Shown: positions 45,600 to 54,496, counted from the stretch's first letter. The stretch: 64,000 nucleotides of DNA from Planctomycetaceae bacterium (GCA_016793115.1 JAEUIN010000218.1:1-64000); one strand, 5' to 3'. A program made the numbers and translations. Notes: generated by a model from the letters alone, not told the origin.

Positions 45600-47306
45600 C
45601 TAACGAGGCGAGTCGACGTCGGATTTGCGACTCTCGGCCATTCGCGATCGGTCGGACGCCAGCACATCTTCCCGACGCTGTGATTCTTCGTCTAACAGAT
45701 CTTCTTCCGCTTCCTCCGCAGCCAACTCCGCCTGCAGGGCGGCGATCTGCGCTTCGACGACCTTGCGCTTACGCGCCATGAGCCGTTGCTTGCGCTCGAT
45801 CTCTTGCTCGCGGACGAGCCTGGACGCCTGTTCGCGCGCTTCTTGCGCGAGCCGCATCGATCCGGTGAGCACCCCCTCGGGGCCGATATAGACGTCGCGT
45901 AGATCGATCCCCTCGCTCGTCAGCAAGAACTCGCGGATTTGATTGGAATGCGCCATGCCCCGCGACTTCAGAATATACATTCCGCGGTTGCGCTCGCCGC
46001 CGAGTTCAATGTCGCGCAGCAAGATCCAGGTGTCGACGATCGACGACATCCCTTGCTCGGTCGATTCGAGCGTCTTTCCACCGCTTGTCAGCGAGAGAAA
46101 GAAGGCCGTGATGCCGTGTCCTTTCAAGAAATCGACGAGGCGAATTAGCATGGCTTCCGCTTCGCGCGCACCGGCGGCCGTAGCGAAGTTGCTGACGGGG
46201 TCGACGATCACGACGCTCGGCTTGAATTGGAGAATATGCTTATGCATCTGCGCGAGATGCATTTCCAATCCGTAGAGCGTCGGCCGAGTCGCGTGGTATT
46301 TGAGCAGGCCGCGATCAAGCCACTGCTGCAAGTCGAGCCCGATCGAACGCATGTTGCGAACGTTTTGCGACTGCGATTCTTCGAAGGCGAAATACATGCA
46401 GCGTTCGCCGGCCGCGCAGGTGGCGTTGGCGAAGTGGCCGGCGAGGCTGGTTTTGCCGGTGCCCGCCGTTCCGGAAACCAAGACGCTCGAGCCGCGATAA
46501 TAACCGCCGCCGCCGCCGAGCATCGCATCGAGCCGCCGCACGCCTGAAGAAATACGCTCGCCGGAGGCGTGATGCGCGAGCGCCATCGACGTGATCGGCA
46601 TGACGGAGAAACCGTCTTCGTCGATTAAGAACGGATACTCGTTGGTGCCGTGCGTCGTGCCGCGGTATTTAACGACGCGGAGCCGGCGCGTCGACACTTG
46701 ATCGTTGACGCGGTGATCGAGCAAGATTACGCAATCCGAGACGTATTCTTCGAGTCCCTGACGCGTGAGTTGGCCGTCGCCGCGCTCGCCGGTGATGATC
46801 GACGTGACTCCCTTCTCCTTTAGCCAGTTGAAGAGGCGTCGGAGTTCGGCGCGGAGAATCGCTTGATTGGTGAAGCCGGAGAACAACGTTTCCAGCGTAT
46901 CGAGCACCACGCGCTTCGCGCCGATCGAGTCGATCGCTAAGCCGAGTCTTAAGAAAATGCCGTCGAGATTGTATTCGCCCGCCTCGTCGATCTCGCTCCG
47001 TTCGAGCCGCACGTGGTCGAGCGAGATTTTGTCTTCGGCTTGCAGCTTATCGAGATCGAATCCGAGCGAGCGAACATTCTGGGTGAGATCGTTTTCGGTC
47101 TCTTCAAACGCCATGAAAACGCCGGGTTCGCCGAACTCGGTCGCGCCGCGCACGAGGAACTCCATGGCGAAGAGCGTCTTGCCGCATCCGGCGCTGCCGC
47201 ACACCAACGACGTGCGGCCGCGCGGCAAGCCGCCGCCGGTGATTTCGTCGAATCCATCAATGCCGGTCGCGGCTTTCGGTAAGGCTTGCTTGATCAAATC
47301 TGCCAT
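45600..47306 (-). CDS. kaiC: Circadian clock ATPase/kinase KaiC with C-terminal coiled coil
   Basis: The product is 568 residues. CI: Walker A GSAGCGKT (37-44), catalytic Glu pair in MAFEET (68-69), and TGERGD and RLRVVKYRGT segments. CII: Walker A SGTAGTGKT (278-286), Glu pair in YFAFEESQ (309-310). The phosphosite loop reads STEQGMSSIVDT: T416, S421 and S422 align with T426, S431 and T432 of Synechococcus KaiC, so kinase activity is plausible. The Synechococcus-type C-terminus that binds KaiA is replaced by an Arg/Glu-rich coiled coil (about 487-545). A similar extension exists in Rhodobacter sphaeroides KaiC, which works without KaiA. No kaiA is present in this window. It is first in the operon kaiC-kaiB-kinase. 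Confidence 0.97.
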   Translation of the reverse strand: MADLIKQALPKAATGIDGFDEITGGGLPRGRTSLVCGSAGCGKTLFAMEFLVRGATEFGEPGVFMAFEETENDLTQNVRSLGFDLDKLQAEDKISLDHVRLERSEIDEAGEYNLDGIFLRLGLAIDSIGAKRVVLDTLETLFSGFTNQAILRAELRRLFNWLKEKGVTSIITGERGDGQLTRQGLEEYVSDCVILLDHRVNDQVSTRRLRVVKYRGTTHGTNEYPFLIDEDGFSVMPITSMALAHHASGERISSGVRRLDAMLGGGGGYYRGSSVLVSGTAGTGKTSLAGHFANATCAAGERCMYFAFEESQSQNVRNMRSIGLDLQQWLDRGLLKYHATRPTLYGLEMHLAQMHKHILQFKPSVVIVDPVSNFATAAGAREAEAMLIRLVDFLKGHGITAFFLSLTSGGKTLESTEQGMSSIVDTWILLRDIELGGERNRGMYILKSRGMAHSNQIREFLLTSEGIDLRDVYIGPEGVLTGSMRLAQEAREQASRLVREQEIERKQRLMARKRKVVEAQIAALQAELAAEEAEEDLLDEESQRREDVLASDRSRMAESRKSDVDSPR

Positions 47307-48093
47307 CGGCGAATTGTCTTCAGGCGGCTGAAGCGGCTTCCTCTACGGTCATGCGACAGGCGCGGATTTGGCGACTGAGAGCCGAGCGGCCTTGTTTTAC
47401 GCCGCCAAACGTCAATTAACCACGACATTAAAGGCACCGGCCCGGCATTTTCCCTGGTATCCGTGGGTGCGTTTACCCCGCCCAGCCTAGTGTGCCAAAT
47501 AGCTAAAGTCAACGAATCGGCGCTCAGTTTCGTGAATCCGAATATCTCTCCGCAAAGCCGCGAAGGATTCGTCGAGGCCCGACTGAATTACCGCTTACTT
47601 TGCCGGGCGAGGTAGACGATTACAACGCGACACGACCGAGAGCAAAGACCGGACGGAAGGTGCGGACCAGTTGCGATAGGTAGAGGAGCGACGTCCTTGA
47701 TCGTTGTCGCCGTGATCAAATCTCGCGCGAAATTCGCTACGCTGCGTTTGGGTGAAGTTAGGCGATCACGCCGCCGGGGATTCTTCCACCAATAATTTCT
47801 AGGTCGAGGCCGTGCTTCGATACTCATTTCAGCCGGCCGGCCGTGCTTGATGGAGGCGGTTTCGCGCCTTGCGGTTTCGCAATCCGCCGGGGCGAGGCCG
47901 CAAGGTCGCAATAATCGCCGCGGTTCGCGTAATCGCGCTGCGCGGCCGATTCGCGACTGCGGAGCGGCTGCTTGTCGGGCCGCGTCTACCTAGTCGCCCT
48001 CCCACTTTGTAGACTGTCGGTTCTGCGCAGTCCGGCAAGGCGTGCTCACGAAGAGCTGCGGTCGCGCACGGCCCCTGAAACGATGAGTCATCC
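47307..48093. other. 787-bp divergent gap between kaiC and pyc
   Basis: This is the longest gene-free stretch of the window. Short frames on either strand are Arg/Pro-rich, lack ribosome sites and are not called. I see no tRNA, riboswitch or palindromic element. A possible kaiC promoter lies at 47484-47512. The rest is probably regulatory for two divergent operons. Confidence 0.5.
47484..47512 (-). promoter_or_regulatory. Possible kaiC-operon promoter
   Basis: On the minus strand TTGACT (47512-47507, 5 of 6), a 17-base spacer and TAGGCT (47489-47484, 3 of 6). The leader would be about 175 bases. The -10 is a poor match, so this is tentative. Confidence 0.28.
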
Positions 48094-51000
48094 GTGATCA
48101 AGACGTTCAAGAAACTACTGGTCGCCAATCGCAGCGAAATTGCGATTCGCGTCTTTCGTTCCGCGCACGAGCTAGGCATTAAGACGGTCGCGATCTACTC
48201 GCATGAAGATCGCTTCGCGCTCCATCGTTTCAAGGCCGACGAGGCGTACCAGATCGGCAAGGCCGGCGAACCGATTCGCGCTTATCTCGATATCGACGGC
48301 ATCATCGACATCGCCAAGGCGCACGGCGTCGACGTGATTCACCCAGGCTACGGATTTCTCTCCGAGAACCCGGACCTGGCACGCGCCTGCGAGCGGGCCG
48401 GCATCACCTTCTGCGGCCCGTCGCCGGACATCCTCGACAAGCTCGGCGACAAAATCACGGCGCGCTCGATCGCCCGCTCGGCGGGCGTGCCCGTGCTCAG
48501 CGGTTCCAGCGAGCCGCTGAAAAATGCGGATGAGGCTAAGAAGCTGGCCGAGCAACTCGGCTACCCGGTGCTGCTGAAGGCGGCAAAAGGCGGCGGCGGC
48601 CGCGGCATGCGCGTCGTGCCGAAGCCGGAAGATTTGGCGAATGCGCTCGAGCAAGCGCAGCGGGAAAGCCTAAACGCCTTCGGCTCGACCGACGTGTTTT
48701 TGGAAAAATTCATTCAACGCCCGCGGCACATCGAAGTGCAACTCATGGGCGATAAGCACGGGCGGCTCGTGCACTTGTTCGAGCGCGATTGCTCGCTCCA
48801 GCGCCGCCATCAAAAGGTCGTCGAAATCGCCCCCTCGGTAAACCTCGACGCGCAACTTCGCAAAGACATTTGCGACGCCGCGCTCGCCGTCGGGCACTCG
48901 GTGAACTATCAAAGCGCCGGCACGGTGGAATTTTTGGTCGACAGCGATACCGACAAGTTCTATTTCATCGAGGTCAATCCGCGCATTCAAGTCGAGCACA
49001 CGTGTACGGAAGAAGTCACCGGCGTGGACCTGATTCGCACGCAGATTCTCGTCGCGCAAGGGCGTACGCTCGCCGATCCGATGATTTCGCTGCCGTCGCA
49101 GGAGTCGATCCGTACGAACGGGTACGCCATTCAATGCCGCGTGACGACGGAAGATCCGCTCAATAAATTTTTGCCCGACTATGGCCGGTTGACTCACTAT
49201 CGCTCGACGGGCGGCCCCGGCGTGCGACTCGACGCGGGTACGGCGTTCTCCGGCGCGGTCGTTACACCGTACTATGACTCGTTGCTCGTGAAGGTGATCA
49301 CCTCCGGCCGCACGTTCGCGGAAGCGGCCGGCCGCATGGAACGCGGTCTGCAGGAGTTTCGCATTCGCGGCGTGAAGACGAACATTCCGTTCTTGATCAA
49401 TCTCGTCACGCACGAGAAGTTTCTCGCCGGGCGGTGTACGACCCGCTTCCTCGACGAAACGCCCGAACTGTTTAACTTCCAGCCGCGCAAGGATCGCGCC
49501 TCGAAGTTGTTCAACTATTTGGGCGAAACGATCGTCAACGGCAACGCCACCGTGAAGGGTAAGCCGCAGGCGATGCGCCGCGATAAGGCGCCGGTGCCTG
49601 CGCTCGATCACAAACAGCCGCTGCCGAAGGGAACACGCGATCTCTTCCTCGAGATGGGGCCGGAAAAGTTCTCTCAATGGATTCTTAAGCAAGATCGCTT
49701 GTTGCTGACCGACACGACGATGCGCGACGCGCATCAGTCGCTCTTGGCCACGCGGTTGCGCACGTACGACATGTTGGCGATCGCCGAGCACTATGCGCGC
49801 AACCACGCCGATTTGTTTTCGATCGAGATGTGGGGCGGGGCGACGTTCGACACCGCGATGCGCTACCTTCGCGAATGCCCCTGGCAGCGGCTCACCGATT
49901 TGCGAGCCAAAGTGCCCAACATCCTTTTCCAGATGTTGCTGCGCGCCTCCAATGCGCTCGGGTACGCGAACTACCCGGACAATCTCGTGAAGACGTTCGT
50001 TCACGAGAGCACGCAGGCCGGCATGGACGTCTATCGCGTGTTCGACTCGCTGAACTGGATGCCGAACATGAAGGTCGCCATGGAGGCGGTGATCAAAAGC
50101 GGCGCGATCTGTGAAGCGGCCATCTGCTACACCGGCGACATCCTCGACAAGAAAAAAACGAAGTACGACCTCAAGTACTACGTCGAGTTGGCCAAAGAGC
50201 TTGAGAAGATGGGCGCGCATATCCTTGCCATTAAGGACATGGCCGGCTTGTGCAAGCCGTATGCCTGTGAGCTATTGGTGAAAGCTCTGAAGCAAGAGGT
50301 CGGCATCCCGATTCACTTCCACACGCACGACACGAGCGGCGTGCAGGCCGCGGCCATCATCAAAGGGGCGGAGCAAAAGCTCGACATCGCCGACGCCGCC
50401 TTCGCGCCGCTCTCGGGTCTCACGTCGCAGCCGAATTTGAACTCGGTCGTCGAAACGCTGCGCTACACGAAGCGCGACACTGGCCTCGACGCGGAGCAAT
50501 TGCAGCGCACGGCCGAATATTGGGAAGTGGTCCGCGAGTTCTACACGCCGTTCGAAAGCACGATGAAGGCGAGCACCGCCGACGTCTACCACAACGAAAT
50601 GCCCGGCGGTCAGTACACGAACTTGTTTGAACAGGCGCAAGCGGTGGGCTTGGGCCATCGTTGGCATGAAATCACGCGGATGTACGCCGACGTGAATCGG
50701 ATGCTCGGCGACATCGTGAAGGTGACGCCGTCGTCGAAAGCCGTCGGCGATATGGCGCTGTTCATGATCGCGAACAATTTGACCGAAGCCGACGTGCTCG
50801 ACGATCGCCGTGATTTGTCGTTCCCGGAGTCGGTCATCGATTTGCTTTCGGGACGCATGGGGCAGCCGCCGGGCGGGTTTCCTAAAGCGATCCAAAAACG
50901 CATTCTCCGCGGCGAGAAGCCGCTGACGACGCGCCCCGGCGCGAAGTTGCCGCCGGCCGATCTCTCGGCCGCCGCGGCGGAACTCGAGAAGAAGTTCGGT

Positions 51001-51540
51001 CGCAAGTTCTCGCAGCGCGACGTCGTCACCTACTTGATCTACCCCCGCGTCTACAGCGATTTCCTCGCGCAGCAAGATCAGTACGGCGATCTGAGCGTGT
51101 TGCCGACGCCGACGTTCTTCTACGGCCCGCAGTTGGGCGAAGAAGTGACGATCGAGATCGAGCAAGGCAAGACGCTGATCGTGAAGCTGCTGACCGTCGG
51201 CGATCCGATGGACGACGGCTATCGCAACGTGTTCTTTGAACTCAACGGACAACAGCGCGAAGCGAGCGTGCGCGACAAGTCGCAGAAAGCCGTGGCGGAG
51301 CATCGCGCGAAGGCCGACCCGAACAACGCTCAGCATGTGGGCGCGCCGATGCCGGGCATGGTCGTCAACGTCGCGGTGAAGGTCGGCGAGCAGGTCGCGA
51401 AGGGAGCGAAGCTGTTGTCGCTCGAAGCCATGAAGATGGAGACGACGTTGTACGCCGAACGCGACGGCAAGGTGGCCGAGGTCACCGTGCAGGCCGGCAG
51501 CCACGTCGAAACGGGCGACCTCGTGGTGCGTTGGGAGTAG
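48094..51540 (+). CDS. pyc: Pyruvate carboxylase
   Basis: The product is 1148 residues from GTG 48094 (the homologous start IKTFKKLLVANRSEIAIRVF). It makes oxaloacetate from pyruvate and bicarbonate using ATP and biotin. Biotin carboxylase (1 to ~455): KAAKGGGGRGMRVV, EKFIQRPRHIEVQ and FIEVNPRIQVEHTCTEEVTG. Carboxyltransferase (~530-830): LLTDTTMRDAHQSLLATRL, IEMWGGATFDTAMRYL, HFHTHDTSGVQ (metal His pair) and TMKASTADVYHNEMPGGQYT. The biotin carboxyl carrier ends the chain with EAMKMET, biotinyl Lys about K1114. All domains are in one chain, as in most bacterial PYC. It feeds the TCA cycle and gluconeogenesis. Convergent with the GT87-like gene, 4 bases apart. Confidence 0.98.
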   Translation: MIKTFKKLLVANRSEIAIRVFRSAHELGIKTVAIYSHEDRFALHRFKADEAYQIGKAGEPIRAYLDIDGIIDIAKAHGVDVIHPGYGFLSENPDLARACERAGITFCGPSPDILDKLGDKITARSIARSAGVPVLSGSSEPLKNADEAKKLAEQLGYPVLLKAAKGGGGRGMRVVPKPEDLANALEQAQRESLNAFGSTDVFLEKFIQRPRHIEVQLMGDKHGRLVHLFERDCSLQRRHQKVVEIAPSVNLDAQLRKDICDAALAVGHSVNYQSAGTVEFLVDSDTDKFYFIEVNPRIQVEHTCTEEVTGVDLIRTQILVAQGRTLADPMISLPSQESIRTNGYAIQCRVTTEDPLNKFLPDYGRLTHYRSTGGPGVRLDAGTAFSGAVVTPYYDSLLVKVITSGRTFAEAAGRMERGLQEFRIRGVKTNIPFLINLVTHEKFLAGRCTTRFLDETPELFNFQPRKDRASKLFNYLGETIVNGNATVKGKPQAMRRDKAPVPALDHKQPLPKGTRDLFLEMGPEKFSQWILKQDRLLLTDTTMRDAHQSLLATRLRTYDMLAIAEHYARNHADLFSIEMWGGATFDTAMRYLRECPWQRLTDLRAKVPNILFQMLLRASNALGYANYPDNLVKTFVHESTQAGMDVYRVFDSLNWMPNMKVAMEAVIKSGAICEAAICYTGDILDKKKTKYDLKYYVELAKELEKMGAHILAIKDMAGLCKPYACELLVKALKQEVGIPIHFHTHDTSGVQAAAIIKGAEQKLDIADAAFAPLSGLTSQPNLNSVVETLRYTKRDTGLDAEQLQRTAEYWEVVREFYTPFESTMKASTADVYHNEMPGGQYTNLFEQAQAVGLGHRWHEITRMYADVNRMLGDIVKVTPSSKAVGDMALFMIANNLTEADVLDDRRDLSFPESVIDLLSGRMGQPPGGFPKAIQKRILRGEKPLTTRPGAKLPPADLSAAAAELEKKFGRKFSQRDVVTYLIYPRVYSDFLAQQDQYGDLSVLPTPTFFYGPQLGEEVTIEIEQGKTLIVKLLTVGDPMDDGYRNVFFELNGQQREASVRDKSQKAVAEHRAKADPNNAQHVGAPMPGMVVNVAVKVGEQVAKGAKLLSLEAMKMETTLYAERDGKVAEVTVQAGSHVETGDLVVRWE

Positions 51541-51544
51541 CGTC

Positions 51545-53092
51545 TTAGCCGATCGGACTTCGGCGAAGCGTTGAGCAGAACAGCGCCGTCGTGAGCAGTC
51601 CGAAAAGCAGATTGCGGGCGACCATCACGTCGCGCGCGAACCCTTGCGACGGATTGCCGACGTCGACCGAACGGCCTTCGTAGCTGCCGGCGCGGGCGTC
51701 GGCGATGAGGACCGAATGCGGCGGGTTTTCCTTTGAATACGGTGCGACGAGCATCGTGTCTTGATAGTGATATGGGAACAGCCAGCCGGTGAGGGCGCAA
51801 CTCACGACGGCTCCCGCGACGACGGCGAGAAAAAGCCTGCGCCCGCAGTGCTCCGCCGCGCCGAGCAACAATAGCGGCACTGCCCAGAGCAGGTATTGGA
51901 CGGAAAAGACCTTGGAAAGAAATGTCGCCGTCGAGACGGCCGCCGTCGCATAGCGAACGGCCGCGGCGCCGTCGAAGCGCTCGCGCAAGAGCGGTGCGGC
52001 CAGGGCGCGAACGCCGAGCACAAACAACGCGGCCGGCAGAAGTATCGTCGCCCACTTCAAGATGCGCGGTTCGCTCGGGCCGCCGAGGTTCCAAGAGCCG
52101 AAGTCGAAGTAGCAGGTCAACTCTTTCGCCGGTTCAAACACCATCATCCAAGCGGCGTAAGACGATTCGATTTGCACGCCGCGCGCCGTGTGAAAGCGAA
52201 ACATATTCCACAGGTCGTCGCCGACGATGCGATAGTAGTAGACGAACGGCAAAACGGCGGTGACGACGAGTACGAGCGGCCCCAGGAGTCGTTTCCAATC
52301 ACGCGGATTGTTCCGGAGCGCCGGGACGTCGCTCCAGAGGGCGAACGGCACGGCCAAGACGGGGATCAGCTTGAAGGCGATGCCGAGGCCCAGCGAAGCA
52401 TAGCCTGCCGTGCACCAGAGCCAGGCGATCGCGGAATCGGCGTCGTCGGCCCGGAGGCGGCAATAAGCCCAGGCGACGAGGAAGAACGTGAGGACGACGT
52501 CGAGGCGCTCGAGCAGCACATAGCCGAGGCACGCCGTGGCCAGCGTGTAGCCCCACAGCCCGGGAGTCAAAAGGTCGGGCGCGCGCCGTCTCAGGATAGC
52601 TCCAAAGAGCGCGAAGCCTGCGACGTCGAACAGCAGCATCAGGGCGCGAAACTGCTTGTCGTAGTGCAAGTAATGCTTGTCGTTCAGTTCGAAGTAACGC
52701 TCCCAGACCGGCGTGACTCTCTTGATCGCCTTATTGAAGATCGGCTGCTCGACCGGCTCGGCCGGCAATCGCCAACTCGAAAGCTCGCGCGGCAGCGCCA
52801 TGATCCAGTAGGCGACCGGCGGATACTCCAAGTCGGCGAGCTTTCGCAGCGTGCTGGTCGACTCAACTTGTTTGTAGGGCGTCTGCCCGTAGTCGACTCC
52901 CTGAACGACGTACTGAAAGTAAACGCCGACATCGGAGATGGAAGCCGAGAAAAAAGCATAAAAATAGACCCGCGTGGCGAGGAAAGCGGCGACCGCGATC
53001 CACAACGGCCACGACCGTGCTCGCCCGACGCCGCGCGCGCGGGAATCGCGCGGCATAAGGTCGACGGCATTGGGCGAAGCGGTTGCCGGCAT
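51545..53092 (-). CDS. GT87/DUF2029-like membrane glycosyltransferase
   Basis: The product is 515 residues with about ten membrane helices. The start at 53092 is used; an ATG twelve codons later is an alternative. Hallmarks of DUF2029 (GT-C fold) enzymes are present: an early acidic loop after helix 1 (ISDVGVYFQYVVQGVDYGQT, where SDVGVYF carries the catalytic-type Asp), the LEYPPVAYWIMALP motif, and LERLDVVLTFFLVAW. A Lys/Pro-containing GIAFKLIPVLAVPFALWSD block follows. Such enzymes use polyprenyl-phosphate sugars to glycosylate lipids or cell-wall polymers from the outer face. The linkage made cannot be read. It has no obvious operon partner. Confidence 0.87.
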   Translation of the reverse strand: MPATASPNAVDLMPRDSRARGVGRARSWPLWIAVAAFLATRVYFYAFFSASISDVGVYFQYVVQGVDYGQTPYKQVESTSTLRKLADLEYPPVAYWIMALPRELSSWRLPAEPVEQPIFNKAIKRVTPVWERYFELNDKHYLHYDKQFRALMLLFDVAGFALFGAILRRRAPDLLTPGLWGYTLATACLGYVLLERLDVVLTFFLVAWAYCRLRADDADSAIAWLWCTAGYASLGLGIAFKLIPVLAVPFALWSDVPALRNNPRDWKRLLGPLVLVVTAVLPFVYYYRIVGDDLWNMFRFHTARGVQIESSYAAWMMVFEPAKELTCYFDFGSWNLGGPSEPRILKWATILLPAALFVLGVRALAAPLLRERFDGAAAVRYATAAVSTATFLSKVFSVQYLLWAVPLLLLGAAEHCGRRLFLAVVAGAVVSCALTGWLFPYHYQDTMLVAPYSKENPPHSVLIADARAGSYEGRSVDVGNPSQGFARDVMVARNLLFGLLTTALFCSTLRRSPIG

Positions 53093-53432
53093 GATGAGAG
53101 CGGGAATCCGACGTGAGGAATGCGCGCCCTACGCCGACGGCGTTAGGCTACGATTTGCGGGCGGCTAAGCCGTAGCATGACGGATGATACGCCCTTATGA
53201 CAAGCCGCGTCGTCGCAGGGGCGGTGCGGCGTTTCGACGCATTCCGTCGACGTATGGCGGATACGTTAACGCCTTGCTAACCTGTCTGCTTGTAAGGCGT
53301 TAGGCCTGGGAAAAGCGATCTTTCGGCGTTCTTCGAACGGAGCTATTCTAGCGGCCCGCTTGGAGTGGCGCGTCGTAGGAGGCGTTGCGGCCCGCCCGGC
53401 GGACCGACACATACGAGGCAAGGAGGCCCAGA
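53093..53432. other. 340-bp intergenic region with a 9-bp inverted repeat
   Basis: The exact arms TAACGCCTT (53267-53275) and AAGGCGTTA (53294-53302) enclose an 18-base loop. The string GGCGTTAGGC occurs both near 53140 and at the right arm. There is no T run. No other gene or RNA is evident. Confidence 0.5.
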
Positions 53433-53708
53433 ATGAGCAATCTCAACGTTTACGGCTGGATTCGCGACAGCGTGCGTCGCGCGGTGCTACTCGGTTTCTC
53501 GGATGCCGTGGAACAGATCGGCACTCTCGAGGGAAATCAAAACATCAACCCGCAATTGCTCGCGATGCTGAAGCAAAACCCGGCGACGGCCGCCGTCGGC
53601 GGCGGTGCGACGGCAACCGCGGAAATCGCGGACGAGCCGACGGATGCCAAGCCGCGTCGCCGTCTCGGCCGGAGCCTCGACGACATTCGCGACTCCCATA
53701 AGAGCTAG
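53433..53708 (+). CDS. Small basic-tailed protein, family not recognised
   Basis: The product is 91 residues. The start at ATG 53433 has an ideal AAGGAGG site 7 bases upstream; the frame is open earlier without one. The N-terminal half is helical (WIRDSVRRAVLLGFSDAVEQ), the middle Gln/Asn/Ala-rich, and the C-terminus basic (KPRRRLGRSLDDIRDS). No membrane segment or cysteine motif is visible. It looks like the small regulatory or scaffolding proteins common in planctomycetes, but I know no family. A 11-bp hairpin follows 22 bases after the stop. Confidence 0.8.
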   Translation: MSNLNVYGWIRDSVRRAVLLGFSDAVEQIGTLEGNQNINPQLLAMLKQNPATAAVGGGATATAEIADEPTDAKPRRRLGRSLDDIRDSHKS

Positions 53709-53730
53709 GAAGCGGCATGCGCGACGGTTG

Positions 53731-53760
53731 CGCTCGGTGAGCAAATCTACTCGCTGAGCG
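53731..53760 (+). terminator. 11-bp hairpin after the small protein gene
   Basis: CGCTCGGTGAG (53731-53741) and CTCGCTGAGCG (53750-53760) pair fully as plus-strand RNA using two G-U pairs; the minus-strand RNA would have two A-C mismatches. The stem therefore suits the plus-strand transcript. There is no T run, so termination strength is uncertain. Confidence 0.5.
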
Positions 53761-53836
53761 TAAACCGGCCGACGAGATAAATCACTCCGAACAGCGGCAG
53801 GCAAATCAGCAGGATACCGATGAGAGCTTCGACCAC
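53747..53836 (-). CDS. Possible 29-residue single-helix membrane peptide
   Basis: GTG at 53836 with AGGAG 8 bases upstream opens a 30-codon frame ending TAG. The product is short, strongly hydrophobic and membrane-like (EALIGILLICLPLFGVIYLV) with a polar end FTLSE. Length and pattern resemble bacterial small membrane subunits such as KdpF, but no family match can be claimed. The stop region overlaps the hairpin at 53731-53760. It starts 57 bases beyond the DJ-1/PfpI stop, so it could be its operon's last gene. Confidence 0.42.
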   Translation of the reverse strand: MVEALIGILLICLPLFGVIYLVGRFTLSE

Positions 53837-53892
53837 GTTGCAGGCTCCTAGGTGCGATGCTGTGGAATTGGGTTTGATTTTCGTCGATGCGA

Positions 53893-54414
53893 CTACGCCA
53901 TCAACTTGAGAATGGCGCGGCAAAAGTCGGGTAGATCGTCCGGCTTGCGGCTCGACACGAAGTGCCGATCGACGACGACCGGTTTATCTTCCCAAATTGC
54001 TCCGGCGTTGACGAGATCATCTTTGATGCCCGGCGACCCGGTTACGCGGACGCCGCGGTAGACTCCGGCGGAAATGGCCATCCACCCGCCGTGGCAAATC
54101 GCGGCGATCGGCTTTTCGGCGGCGTCGAAGTCGCGAATGAGTTGCAGCACGATCGGATCGCGGCGGAGTTTGTCGGGCATGAAGCCGCCGGGGAGGATCA
54201 CCCCGTCAAAATCCGCGGCTTTGACGTCGCAAATCGCGGCGTCGGACCGGCAGGGATAGCCGTTTTTTCCTTTGTACTTCGTCCCCGACTCGGGGCCGGC
54301 GACGACGACTTCGGCACCGGCCTCGATCAGGCGAAGCTTCGGATACCAAAGCTCCAAGTCTTCATAGATATCGTCAACGAAGGCCAAGAAAGTCTTGCCG
54401 GTTAAAACGCTCAT
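53893..54414 (-). CDS. DJ-1/PfpI family protein
   Basis: The product is 173 residues, the normal length of single-domain PfpI/YajL-type proteins. The nucleophile elbow AICHGGW (Cys ~109) follows DFDGVILPGGFMPDKLRRD, and the early acidic position (E in DDIYEDLELWYP) supports the Cys. The second half, SPGIKDDLVNAGAIWEDKP, DRHFVSSRKPDDLPDF, is the PfpI subfamily end. Members are reported as chaperones, deglycases or intracellular peptidases; the reaction is disputed and not assignable here. It is separated from photolyase by 82 bases in the same direction and may share a stress-linked transcript. Confidence 0.94.
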   Translation of the reverse strand: MSVLTGKTFLAFVDDIYEDLELWYPKLRLIEAGAEVVVAGPESGTKYKGKNGYPCRSDAAICDVKAADFDGVILPGGFMPDKLRRDPIVLQLIRDFDAAEKPIAAICHGGWMAISAGVYRGVRVTGSPGIKDDLVNAGAIWEDKPVVVDRHFVSSRKPDDLPDFCRAILKLMA

Positions 54415-54496
54415 CGCGGCGCTCGCTCAATTGAGTTGCGGGACGCTAAGATTATGGCCGCACTTCGCCCTTTCGACCAGCAGGCGGGCCGACCGA

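Noticed and set aside
47307..48093. Small genes or a tRNA in the kaiC-pyc gap
   Set aside because: I checked both strands for a cloverleaf with GTTCGA-type loop and for frames with ribosome sites and found none that hold up.
53747..53836. kdpF (potassium ATPase subunit F) assignment for the 29-residue peptide
   Set aside because: Only length and one hydrophobic helix match; there is no kdpA/B/C nearby and no conserved residue I can align.
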